A stretch of 64,000 nt of DNA from Gamsiella multidivaricata (lineage: Eukaryota; Mortierellomycota; Mortierellomycetes; Mortierellales; Mortierellaceae): contig NW_026251735.1 of the NCBI RefSeq assembly GCF_025024155.1, forward strand, positions 354,093-418,092, read 5' to 3'. Position numbers and translations under genes: made by a program. The notes beneath the pieces are model-generated. The model worked only from the letters and a program-made list of their open reading frames with translations, was not told the DNA's origin and made no database searches. Below, piece after piece: positions 12,348-23,476 of the stretch (positions are counted from its first letter, which is position 1; the number at the start of each line of letters is the position of its first letter).

Positions 12348-15300
12348 ATGGATGATCAAGGTATGCTGAGTCCCATCTGATCGTCTCGGCTTGATGACAG
12401 CCTGCAGAATCAGTAGCCCTTCTTTAACACACATGCACTACATTGGGCTTAATATGCTGTTTTGATAGAGTACTACTTGGACGAGGAGGAGGAGGCCATC
12501 ACGCAGGAGGACTGCTGGGCTGTGATCTCATCCTTCTTCGAGGACAAGGGTCTGGTCCGACAGCAACTCGACTCCTTTGACGAGTTCATCCAGAATACAA
12601 TGCAGGAACTAGTTGATGAAAATTCGTCTCTTATTCTTCAGACATCTAGTCAGCATTCTGGTGCCGAAGGCGATGTTACTGTATGTCATGCAGAAGACAT
12701 GGCGATTCTGAAGGCGATCGGAGGGTTTTTTAGTACAATGCATTAACAATACTTTCGATCTGGTTTAAAATACCGGATGATAGAAACGCTACGAGATCAA
12801 TTTTGGACAGATCTACTTGTCCCGTCCGAGTATGACCGAGTCCGATGGTTCGACGCAGCCCATGTACCCTCATGAAGCTCGTTTACGTAGTTTGACGTAA
12901 GTTACATCTCTTATTTCTAAAAACCTTTCATATATCTGCTTTGATCTGGACCAGACTGACCCATTGTTTCCTTCGTGATCCTTCTTCGTCGACAGGTATG
13001 CCGCACCGTTGTATGTGGACATGAAGAAAACGGTCAAGGTAGCAAACCCTCACCACGAAAAGAACAAGGACAAGACCAACCCTCACGACATGTTCATGGA
13101 GGAAGAGGATGGCGATGGTGGCGATATGAACAAGATCTTTATCGGAATGGTGCCCATCATGCTCAAGTCGACCTACTGCATGCTCACTGGTCTGGATGAT
13201 AGCGAACTCCAAAAGATGAACGAGTGTCAATACGATCAGGTAAGAGACCAGTTTGTTTTCACAGAGTTTTGTACACGCTCAACGGTCGCCATAAGTCAGC
13301 TAATTTTTCAAACCTGGATCCTTTTGTCTTTGTCTCGTCATGTAGGGAGGATACTTTGTCATCAACGGATCGGAAAAGGTCTTGATTGCTCAGGAGCGCA
13401 TGGCGACCAACACGGTTTACGTCTTCAGCAAACCTCTCGGAAACAAGTACTCTTACACTGCTGAAATCAGGAGCTCAGTTGAACGTGGGTCCAAGAACGC
13501 ATCGCCATGCTGGGTCAAATTGCTTGCTCGATCGGCTGAGCGTGCTGGAACTGGTCAGACAATCGAGGCGACCCTTCCCTATATTCGTGACGGTGTTCCC
13601 GTCGTAGTGGTCTTCCGCGCATTGGGTCTTGTTGCCGATCGTGATGTTCTGGAGCACATTTGTTACGACCGGAACGATTATCAAATGCTGGAGATGTTGA
13701 AGCCCTGTATTGAGCAGGCTTTCGTCATTCAGGATAAAGAGGTCGCGCTGGATTATATTGGCAAGCGTGGAACGACTGTGGGTGCAACGAAGGAGAAGCG
13801 TACAAAGTATGCGACCGAGATTCTACAGAAAGAGTTCTTACCACACGTCGGAACACAATCGCACAACCAAACACGAAAGGCATACTTTTTCGGCTACATG
13901 ATTCATCGTCTCTTACTGGCTGCGCTCAACCGACGTGACGTTGATGATCGTGATCATTACGGAAAGAAGCGCATGGATCTTGGTGGCCCATTGTTGGGAG
14001 GACTATTTAAGATGCTCTTCCTAAAGCTAACCAAAGATGTCGGCAAGTATCTCCGCAAGGTATGCATCACCGCATTCAAATGGCATTGTTATTTGACTGA
14101 GGGTTCTGCGGTAGCTAATGTTCTTTTATATCTCAACGCAACAGTGCATTGATACGAACAAGGATTTCGTTCTGTCGGTCGCTGTCAAGTCGAACACCAT
14201 CACGAACGGGCTCAAGTATTCGCTCGCGACAGGCAACTGGGGAGAACAGATGAAGGCCATGCAGTCTAGAGCCGGTGTCTCCCAGGTGTTGAACAGGTAC
14301 ACATTCGCCTCGACCCTGTCCCATTTGCGTCGCTGCAACACCCCCATCGGACGTGACGGAAAGATTGCCAAACCCCGTCAGCTTCACAACACTCATTGGG
14401 GTATGGTCTGTCCAGCAGAAACCCCTGAGGGACAAGCCTGTGGTCTAGTCAAGAACTTGGCACTAATGACCGCCATCTCGGTCGGTTCGCCCTCTGCACC
14501 CATTATTGAGTTCTTGGAGGAGTGGGGTATGGAGAACTTGGAAGAGTTGACCGCCAACAACATCCAGGATGCGACTAAGGTCTTTGTGAACGGAGTGTGG
14601 GCTGGTGTTCACCGCGACCCTAGCAGTCTTGTCAATACATTGAAGCGTCTGAGGAGAAACCTGGATATCAACCCCGAGGTGTCTATTGTCAAGGACATCA
14701 GAGAAAAGGAGTTGAGAATGTACACAGATGCAGGACGCTGCCTGAGACCGCTGTTCGTTGTCGAAGATCAGAGGTTGCTGCTGAACAAGGACCACGTCGA
14801 TGCACTCACTAGACCGCCGTTCATCAACGAGGAAGGAAAGACAGAGGAACCCTGGACATGGCACGACTTGCTGAGTCATGGTATCGTGGAGTTCGTGGAT
14901 GCGGAGGAGGAAGAGACTATCTTGATCTGTATGACGCCAGAGGACTTGGCAGAGTCACGACAGGTGCATCATGTCCAGCAGCCTCGGGATGCTTCCGGAA
15001 GACTGAAGGGTGCCTCGTCATCATCGTTACATACCTGGACTCACTGTGAGATTCATCCAAGTATGATTCTCGGTATTTGCGCCAGTATCGTTCCCTTCCC
15101 TGATCACAACCAGGTGCGTAACTTGAAGCTTCTTTGTTTTATGATGTTTGATGTTAGCATGTCCAATAGCGTTATAATTAATCTTTTTTTTTCTATTTTC
15201 TTTTTTTTTAATTCCACATCACAGTCGCCTCGTAACACATATCAGTCCGCTATGGGTAAACAAGCCATGGGAATTTATGTTACCAACTACCAGGTCCGCA

Positions 15301-16610
15301 TGGACACACTCGCCAACATCCTGTACTACCCGCAGAAGCCTCTTGCAACAACGCGCTCGATGGAATATCTCCGCTTCCGTGAGTTGCCAGCCGGTCAAAA
15401 CGCTATCGTTGCCATTCTTTGTTACTCTGGATACAACCAGGAAGATTCTGTCATTATGAACCAGTCTTCGATCGATCGTGGTCTATTCCGCAGTCTGTAC
15501 TTCCGCACATACATGGACCAGGAGAAAAAGATTGGTATGACGACCATGGAGGAGTTTGAGAAACCTACGCGCGAACATGTCCTGCGCTTGCGCCATGGAA
15601 CATATGAGAAGCTGGATGACGACGGTCTGATTGCGCCAGGAACGCGTGTCTCGGGAGACGATATCATCATCGGAAAGACCAAGCCGATTCCGGAAGAGTC
15701 GACTGAGATGGGTCAGCGCACAGGAACGCATACGAAGCTGGATGCTTCGACACCGCTCAAGAGTACGGAGACGGGTATTGTCGACCAAGTCATGTTGACG
15801 ACCAACCACGAGGGTGTTAAGTTCGTGAAGGTCCGAGTTCGATCCACACGTGTGCCTCAGATGGGAGACAAGTTTGCATCGCGTCACGGTCAGAAAGGAA
15901 CAATTGGTATTACATACAGACAGGAGGACATGCCATTCACATGCGAGGGTATCACGCCGGACATTATCATCAACCCACACGCTATTCCGTCTCGTATGAC
16001 GATCGGACATTTGGTCGAGTGTCTGTTGTCGAAGGTATCGACGTTGGAGGGCAGTGAGGGAGACGCAACACCGTTCACGGATGTGACAGTCGAGGCAATC
16101 TCGGAGGCGCTGAAGAAGCACAACTACCAGCAGCGTGGATTCGAGGTCATGTATAACGGACACACGGGTCGCAAGTTAGCCGCACAGGTGTTCTTGGGTC
16201 CGACATACTACCAGCGTCTGAAGCACATGGTGGACGACAAGATCCATTCGCGTGCGCGTGGTCCCGTCCAGATCTTGACGCGTCAGCCTGTCGAGGGAAG
16301 GAGTCGTGACGGAGGATTGCGTTTCGGAGAGATGGAGCGCGATTGTATGATTTCTCACGGAGTGGCCCAGTTCTTGAAGGAGCGTCTGTTTGATGCGTCG
16401 GATGCGTATCGGGTCCATGTGTGTGATTTGTGTGGACTGATGGCGATTGCGTCGTTGTCGAAGAACAGCTTTGAGTGCCGGTCGTGTAAGAACACGACAC
16501 AGATCTCACAGATCCATATCCCGTACTCGATGAAGCTGTTGGTCCAGGAACTAATGGCAATGTCGATTGCGCCCAGGTTGTTCACGGTTGACTCTGCAGC
16601 GAGGCAGTAG
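12348..16610 (+). CDS. RPB2: DNA-directed RNA polymerase II second-largest subunit
   Basis: Seven exons: 12348-12360, 12469-12680, 12784-12896, 12996-13239, 13346-14059, 14145-15113 and 15225-16610. All phases are consistent and give 1216 residues, close to the usual ~1220. The N-terminus is [20 protein letters not shown], then FGQIYLSRP and APLYVD. Core motifs are [33 protein letters not shown], the hybrid-binding [18 protein letters not shown] (from about residue 824), [15 protein letters not shown] and [16 protein letters not shown]. The C-terminal zinc site is CDLC...CRSC (about 1155-1177), and the protein ends in the conserved LLVQELMAM region. Role: with RPB1 it forms the Pol II catalytic centre in the nucleus. 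The first exon encodes only four full codons. This is the most reliable phylogenetic marker in the window. Confidence 0.98.
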
Positions 16611-16978
16611 ACCTTGTGGGGACTTTAAACGAATGGAGTCAAGTCGCCTGGTTACTTGGTGAAAAAGGGAGATGATATAGTGCTTGCGGCAGCTCAATAA
16701 AAAAAATGTATTAAAACGATTCAGAGTCCTCAAGGTTTTGTCCACTACCGCCAAAAAGAAGAAAGACAATGGCGAAGCGTTGGGCTTTCAGTATACGAGA
16801 GCCATCAACGTTGTGTGCATTTCTTTTTTCTACATTCTCTATCCTTCCTTTGTCCCACCCTAGATCTTGATTTAACCTTTCTCCGTCCTTCACCTTCCAT
16901 CTTCCTCATCCTTCTTTCTTGCTTACTTATTTTTATTCCCTGTGCTTCGGTAGATCAGATTCTTCCCCTCAATACAAT

Positions 16979-17016
<38 letters not shown>

Positions 17017-19348
17017 AAGCGTAGCAACGCGTCCAAAGCAACTAGCTCCACATCATTTTCGTTAGCACCGCTGGTATCTATGCACTTATTATGTATGGAT
17101 TCAGAAATATATGATTGTTTATTGGATTCAAGCCGTTCTTATCCGACTGCCCTGCTCGGCCATCCCGCTCGATCAGCCTGAGCACATCCCGCTGCCGTTC
17201 CAGTGCCATCCCAGCGCCATCCCAGCGCCACTTTGGTGTCGCCGTACTCTCGTCCGGTGTCGTCCAGTGCGTATCGTGCTCGCGTTGTTGTGTTTGCAAC
17301 CATAAAGAGAGAGAACATGCAAAAGAGGAAAAAACTTGTTAGCTCTGTAGACGCAATTTGCCAACATCACACAGCCAGTGAAGGCATGCTAACTTCCACA
17401 ACCCATCCCCCTTGTTTTGCCTTGGGGAACTGAGAGCCAGCAGAACAGAAAGAAACGAGAAAAATAAACTATATAGAAAAGGACAGCGAGCTACCCATCC
17501 GGTTTCAAACATCCGCATTTCCATCTTGGCGCTCAAGGAGCACGCAAGAACATGATGTGGAAGCGGAAAGAAGAACAACAATGAAGAGTAGTGCAGAATT
17601 GTGGAGATAGAGGATGCTGCTCGCTGTGAAATATCCCAAACGGTGTTGCGTTTGCCATCTACCCAGTGTGCTGCGCCGTATGGGCTCAAAAGAGGGCCCC
17701 AGCACACTATGCCACATGAGCAGAAGGAGTGGTGCGCTTGCATGCTGTACATGAAGCAACAGGGGGTAGTGCAGCGCCAGAGTGGGCGTGTGTCGTTGTG
17801 TCACTAAATGGAGCACTCGGGGGGCCATTGTTGGATCGTGGCTCTAAGGCCCTACCCTCACCCCGCACACACTTAAATGATGTGCGACATGCCCACTGCT
17901 TCATCCTCCACAGCGTGAGGAATTCACATGTAGGTCAGTGGTAGAGCCCGTCGCACTGCGCCTGGCTGCCGTTGTGCTGCAACAAATCTTCTTCAAACCG
18001 ACACACACGAAATGGCACTGATACTAGCTGCCATATTCTATGCATTTATAATGTGCACCCACGTATACACGTGAAAAGGGAATGAAAATGCTCTGGGAGT
18101 CCTGCCTTAATGACAAAGCTCAGCAAGTGAGCAGGGGATTGGTTGTGCGCAAGGGAAAATGGTGTGGACGCGTTTTGCCTACCTCGTGGGGGTTCGTTGT
18201 GGGAGTAGTGACGAGAGAGGTGCTGCTCTGTCCAGGGACAAAAGGAAGGAGAGGAAGGGCAGGGTAGAGTATGACCGAGCAAGGCCAAGTGGTCAGTGGA
18301 CGAGAAGCAGAGGTGGAGCGCGTGGCAGGAGGTGCAGTGGCAGTGGAAGTGGGTATAAGAGGTGCAGTGACAGCAGGAGTAGCTGTGGCTGTGGTTGTGG
18401 CTGTGACTGTGTTGCCAGCTGGCAGGAAAGGAAAAAAGGAAGAGCTTTGTAGCTCTGTTTGCTTACCGTGATGGTCTACTTACTGTGATGGTCTTGTTCG
18501 CTGCACGGAGGGAGTGAAGAGTGCAGAAGAGAGTGAAGAGTGTAGAAGGGAGAGTGGGAGGTGGGGTGTGGGGAGTGTGGGGAGTGAAGAGAAGAAGAGA
18601 AGAGAAGGAAAAAAACGAGATGTGTGGTCAACAAAGATTTGGGGCACGTGCACGCTGGGGTGGCTGTGTTTGAAGTTGGTGACAACCCCCGCGGTCTGAG
18701 CAAGTACACCACCGCGCCAGAGACCTGGAAAACCATAGAACCCTTCTTTTCCTATAATGACGTTGCAGACTTGCATCACTTTGTGGCTCTCAGCGTTTCA
18801 GCGTTATGAGCGATGTAGAGGGAGTGCCTATTTAGATATTGGCTCTGGGGAACAACTCTGAATGCATGCTTTAGCTCACGACAGGGACGGAAACGGAGCC
18901 TTGTTACTTCATCACAGGACCTTTGAGCGCGTCTCTGCCTTTGATAACACGCACCCTTCGCTTACTTCATAAACGACTCTGTTGCTGATTTCATTATAGC
19001 CTTGCTACCACCTATACTCTCATCACCTTTGCCACCTTCCTCTGCTCCTCTTCTTCAATCAAACAACAACTCCAACACACCGAAGTGCATTGCTGTCGTC
19101 AATTGTGCCGACCGTTCGTGCATCTCACCAGTCTATGGCAAGTTGGTTTAGACGAATGCACATGATAGCCCCTACGAGGAACGCCCACAGTGTGGAGATG
19201 CAATGGAAGAAGGGGCAAGATCTTAATCTTCGGTAGTAGCAAGATGAGCGTCTTAGAAAATGCGTTCAAGTTATATGGGCACAGCTGGATCAATTATCTG
19301 TACATACAGCCGATTTCCGTCGGAAATGTGGTCTGAATGGGGTGTATT
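16611..19348. other. Gene-poor region without recognisable genes
   Basis: About 2.7 kb between RPB2 and the inverted-repeat element. It holds the RPB2 3' flank, a (CAA)n microsatellite, CT/GA-biased stretches (18500-18620 is GA-rich) and many short overlapping ORFs on both strands with low-complexity composition. None resembles a known family. A D-arm-like string near 17930 is not part of a full tRNA. Confidence 0.6.
16981..17016. repeat. (CAA)12 microsatellite
   Basis: Uninterrupted CAA triplets in the RPB2 downstream region, outside any supported gene. Confidence 0.95.
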
Positions 19349-20318
19349 GATTTTAGTTTGTGCCAACTAATACCAACTAGAAAATGCCAATCAAAGTTGC
19401 CAACGAGATTCCAAGTTTTTTACGCACGTACAATGCTACTGCCAACTAGCCATAACCACTGCTCTTTGTTTCGCTAGCAGCTGTTCTTGGGCTGCACCCT
19501 GTAGGCTCCAGGGTAGATCAGCTATGCAGGGCTCCAAGTAATGACAAGAGACAGTGGTCGTGAAACCTTTGTCTATGTTGACTACCTGTTTCAGCACCAA
19601 ACGTCTACTGCTTCTTGCCTCCTTTTATCGCGTTTTACAAAGCAATGTCTTTACTGATTCTTTGCGTCTATGTGAGTCGCTGTCACCATCTATACTGTAT
19701 ACAGTGCTGCCTCCGATCCTCATGGGCGTTTCCTGCGTTGGCTTGAGAGTTCTTTGGACCAGAAACGGGATATAGCCTTTCTAAAGACTGAACGACCTTG
19801 AAGTGTACACATCTCCACACAGCAGCGCATTAACCAAGCAAGTGGATGTGGCCTGCATTGTTCTTCATTTCGGTGTACGAGGTGCGTTCGGGGTGTGTAT
19901 TTTCCGCAGTGCTGAACTACATAAGTAAAGATAGGGATGAGTTGTCAGTCTTCTTTAGGGGCCACTGAGGCATAGGCTGACGCGAGTATGATCTTCGTTT
20001 TGATGTGGAGGAATGCGCTTGTCCGGAAGCCAATGACATCCCAATTTCCTCTCTCAGCTCGATAGAGGTCACAGACTTCGTACTCATAGACCAACCTCGT
20101 GAGGACGTGAGTTCGGATATCATCGTACTATGTCTACCCAAAGCATCCATAGTCGCTTGATTCATGTCCAGCAGCATGGACACATTGTTGTTTATGCGAC
20201 TCATTGTAGATATGAGCGACCGATACTCCCCTAACGAAATGGTCTCTGTGGATATTCGGGATTCTTGACCTGGAACAGGAGTTTCTCTGGTTAGTGTACA
20301 AGAAGCTTCAGAAGAGGC
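19349..20318 (+). repeat. Left arm of long inverted repeat
   Basis: Reverse complement of 27364-28334. The match starts at GATTTTAG (19349) and ends at GAAGAGGC (20318); beyond this point the two copies diverge at once. Subterminal motifs TGCCAACTA (19361), TACCAACTAG (19371), TGCCAATCA (19385), TGCCAACGAG (19399) and TGCCAACTAG (19440) cluster at the outer end. Confidence 0.9.
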
Positions 20319-20396
20319 AATCTCAACGATTTGGCCTGAAGAGACGGCACGAGGCTCACTCGCCGACGATGGAATACTGTGACACGGTCGGAACAA
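19917..20396 (-). CDS. Arm-encoded hypothetical protein, left copy
   Basis: Open frame of 159 codons whose last ~130 residues lie in the inverted repeat and are identical to the + strand ORF at 27304-27765. The shared part contains GQESRISTETISLGEYRSL, NNNVSMLLDMNQATMDALG and a basic stretch STSKRRSYSRQ, ending SLSLLM. The N-terminal ~30 residues are unique to this side. The composition (Ser-rich, amphipathic helix in the middle) resembles the C-terminal tail of a larger protein. No family recognised. It could be the terminal exon of a gene whose other exons lie inside the element. Confidence 0.35.
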   Translation of the reverse strand: MFRPCHSIPSSASEPRAVSSGQIVEIASSEASCTLTRETPVPGQESRISTETISLGEYRSLISTMSRINNNVSMLLDMNQATMDALGRHSTMISELTSSRGWSMSTKSVTSIELREEIGMSLASGQAHSSTSKRRSYSRQPMPQWPLKKTDNSSLSLLM

Positions 20397-21954
20397 ATTG
20401 TACGTCAGGATTGACTACAGACTGCGCTAAAGCGGGATTCATTGCGATTCACGGTTGTTTGTCAAAGATAACTTCGTGCCGCACCGAAGCATTAGTCTGA
20501 TCGCATAGCGTATGGCTGTTCGCTAAAGCAGACATTCTTATTTTCTGCATGGGCTCCTCTTTCGTAGCCTCAAATTTTGTGCCATCCTTGTTACGGCTAT
20601 TCCTTTTTCTTCGTTTATTGAATTGTGTCCATTCTCTATCTCGGTTGAGGTATATTGTCTCCTTTACTTGCGCTCTTAATTAGGCTTGTAGGGACCCGAG
20701 TCATTGAAGGTAGCAGAGGACAAGGCTCATTCTTATTTGGACAGCCGACAATGTGTCACGGATAGCACCATAGTATGTAGTGCAGAGTGACAATTGAGCT
20801 GCACGTATAATTGCTCATGTTGATTTGTGGCTCTACGCGCTCTCTTTTGCAAGCGTACCTCTGCCACCGTATGCGCCGTCTTGCCTCGACCAATATATGT
20901 TGAAGTATCTTTATTGACATTGCCATTGTCCTGCTCGCCGAGTACCGTTGTACCCTATCAATGCCTTTGTACTACCCCTAGCCAATATAACTCGCGTCCC
21001 GTAGTAGCCATCCAAATACCCTGGCCAAGAATCCTAGAAACACATTAGTAGAGCCATAAATCCATAGCATATAACCTCAACCTGCAATACATTTTTTCCT
21101 TATCTTGTCCACTGTCTGTCCCTCCCACAACACGTATCCCACTCTTCTAAGTCTGTTCCTGACAGACTGCTCGGACAGTGTGATTATTATCATTCATTGT
21201 GTTCTTACCGGGCAGTTGAGACAGGCTCCACGTGTTAAACCAGCAAGTCTAGGTCGGAGTTTGCTGTCGGGAGAGTTATTCCCTACTTGGAGTTATTCTC
21301 TGCTGCCTCCGCCTGCTGCCACGCGGAGTTGACAAATTTCTCTCGTTCCTGGGAACTCAACGGCCTCTTCCATCAGAGCCTAGAAAAAGGTACCTATACT
21401 GCACATTTCCGAGTACATGCGCCTACCGTTCAAGTGCGTGCGCCCCTCCCATGTTCCCATGTAGTGCAATATATCTATTGGCAACAGCGCATGCATACAG
21501 GTATACAGTGGTTGCCTTGGAGAACGGATAGACGTGCATGGTTCTTGAATGTTAGCTCCATATGCGCACCATGGTTTTTTGCCTTGGTATTTTCTTGCTT
21601 CTTCAACAGCGCTCAATTTCAGTGGGGCAATCCTTCAAACAAGGGTTTCTTATGCTTCTACAAACAACTTGCAGCGCCCAACAATGATGTCTACAATAAA
21701 GATGAATAAAGAATGGAGAGAAGGACTGAGCAGTACCGGACTCTTGCATGATATCACAAAGCGCCATCACCACCGTCCAGAAATTATATGTATTGCCTAT
21801 TTCAAACATGTCGGAGCATTGCTGAGAATCAAAATGACCCAGGATATGCGCGCATGGGCTGATTACAGATGTTGATTGCTGTTATCAATTGGCTAGATAT
21901 GAATGTTGGCCCACCATCCAGCGCCCGTAGCACCAACCTAACAAGAGCATCAAG
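20397..21954. other. Element interior, no recognisable gene
   Basis: Short ORFs only. An in-frame ATG on the minus strand just upstream of the arm ORF (MNPALAQSVVNPD, about 20440) suggests a possible upstream exon, but no splice junction tested restored the frame. Confidence 0.4.
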
Positions 21955-21963
21955 TATAAAAGG
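21955..21963 (+). promoter_or_regulatory. TATA box for the secreted protein gene
   Basis: TATAAAAGG lies about 100 bp upstream of the ATG at 22065, followed by a C/T-rich leader (21990-22060). This is a classical fungal core promoter layout. Confidence 0.65.
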
Positions 21964-22064
21964 CACGTTTCTGATGGGCTGAAATGGTTCCTCATCACCT
22001 CCCATTCTCCTCTTCACCTCGGTCTCAAAGTTTTCCGCCTCTTCCTTCCCGCATTTTGTTCAAG

Positions 22065-22517
22065 ATGTCTTCGTTGATCCGCCTGACCTCCGTGGTCCTC
22101 TTCGCAATCATTCTCCTGGGCCAGGTGTCAGCCTGGAGCAGCATCAGTTTCTGGGAGGATGGGAACTTCGGAGGACAATGCGTCGGTTGCAAAATCGACA
22201 ACTATCAGGAGTGCTATTCCCTTGCCTTCCCCGGACCCTCGGGTTCGACGTACTTTAACAACGACCTTGTCAAGAGCAAGTTCAGCATCACCCTCTACAC
22301 CGGAGATAACTGCTCGGGCACCTACTACCGCTATAGCGGTGGCATCGGTTTCAACAAGTATTGGCGGATGCCAATTTTCGGACCCAAGTTCAATGACCAG
22401 GTTCGATCCTTCAAGGTGGCCGACTTCCTCACCTCTACTGTCGAGGAAGGCTATTGGCCCAACGGCGATGCTCATGTCGTCCCTGCCCTCTGCAAGCCAG
22501 GCGTCTGTGTCCGTTGA
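22065..22517 (+). CDS. Small secreted protein, possible beta/gamma-crystallin-like fold
   Basis: Single-exon 150-residue protein. An N-terminal signal peptide is clear (charged start, then SVVLFAIILLGQVSA). The mature part begins WSSISFWEDGNFGGQCVGC and has six cysteines in total, with pairs CVGC near the start and C-x5-C at the end (ALCKPGVC). Aromatic/Gly-rich strands (LYTGDNCSGTYYRYSGG) recall crystallin-like or antifungal-type beta folds; this is inference from pattern only. It has its own TATA box and is intact, unlike other genes in the inverted-repeat element. A decayed 28S rRNA 3' end starts 71 bp after the stop codon. The alternative is a small effector-like cysteine-containing protein of another fold. 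Confidence 0.75.
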   Translation: MSSLIRLTSVVLFAIILLGQVSAWSSISFWEDGNFGGQCVGCKIDNYQECYSLAFPGPSGSTYFNNDLVKSKFSITLYTGDNCSGTYYRYSGGIGFNKYWRMPIFGPKFNDQVRSFKVADFLTSTVEEGYWPNGDAHVVPALCKPGVCVR

Positions 22518-22587
22518 GAAAGCAGCCAACCAGAAGATGGAGAATAAATGCTTCCTTCTTACCCTACTGATGAAATGTTGTTGCAAT

Positions 22588-22972
22588 AGTAATTGAACTT
22601 AGTACGAGAGGAACCGTTCATTCGGATACTTGTTATTTGGGCCTGCCTGAGCAGGCAATGGCCCGAAGCTATCATCCGTCGGATTATGACTGAACGCCGC
22701 TAAGTCAGAATCCGTGCTAGAACGCGACGATTACTGCCTTTCGAATTTTAGATGAATACCAATAGAGCTTCGGCTCCTGAATCATGCTACGCAGGGTCAT
22801 CGTGCAGGGCGGAAAAGTCTTGTGCTGGTTCCTGCTAATGTTACTTCAAATATTGGAAGAGATAAATCCATTGCAGACGACTTTAATTGAACAAAGTATT
22901 GCAAGCAGTAGAGTAGCCATGTTGCTACGGTCCGCTGAGGTTAAGCCCGTTGTTCTATAGACTTGCTCGAAA
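22588..22972 (+). pseudogene. 28S rRNA 3'-end fragment, copy 1
   Basis: Begins AATTGAACTTAGTACGAGAG, covering the sarcin-ricin-loop region, and keeps landmarks of the large-subunit 3' end: GACTGAACGCC, TAAGTCAGAATCC, TTGCAGACGACTTTAATTG, AAGCAGTAGAGTAGCC and GAGGTTAAGCCC. Several substitutions (for example GAACGCCGCTAAG rather than GAACGCCTCTAAG) mark it as decayed and not a functional rRNA. It is on the same strand as, and just after, the secreted protein gene. Confidence 0.88.
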
Positions 22973-23476
22973 GAACAACCTCTGGGAATGAACATGCCTG
23001 GATATAAGATTTGATGGATTTAAGGCCGGTGCAACAGGTACAAGGGTTGATTCGAGAATGATGTCATAGTCATAAGAATGCTTCGCCCAGTTTCTTGAGC
23101 TACTATGCCTCACCATATCCTTCGTATAAAGTAGCTCTTCGAACGTGGGATTAGATGGCAACCATCATCGAATAAACCACTGGCTCAACCCTTGAACCCC
23201 TTGACCACTCCAGCCCACCGACCGTTTGCACTCCAATAGGCATGGTCGAACTTTGGGAAAGATTTCAAGTGGAGTGGAACAAGATCCCTTCCTTCTGTCT
23301 ACCAAGGCTTGATTGAGAATGTCAAGTGGGGCCACATTAGGCACTAAGCAGGCCATGAGTAAACATCTTATCGTAGTTGAGCCAAAAAAAAAAAAAATTC
23401 CATGGAAGAAAGAGCCAACAGAGACAAGTGACATCTCCGTCAGCTGAAATCCTCCATCCTTTGAATTGCCATCACC
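22973..23476. other. Element interior, no recognisable gene
   Basis: AT-neutral sequence between the first 28S fragment and the LRR relic. It contains a poly-A tract (about 23383-23397) just before the LRR-family ORF. No similarity recognised. Confidence 0.5.

Noticed and set aside
15483..16163. 226-codon minus-strand ORF opposite RPB2
   Set aside because: Antisense shadow of RPB2 exon 7.
17930..17990. tRNA-like string (GGTCAGTGGTAGAGC)
   Set aside because: Resembles a D-arm only; no acceptor stem, anticodon arm or TTCGA T-arm follows.
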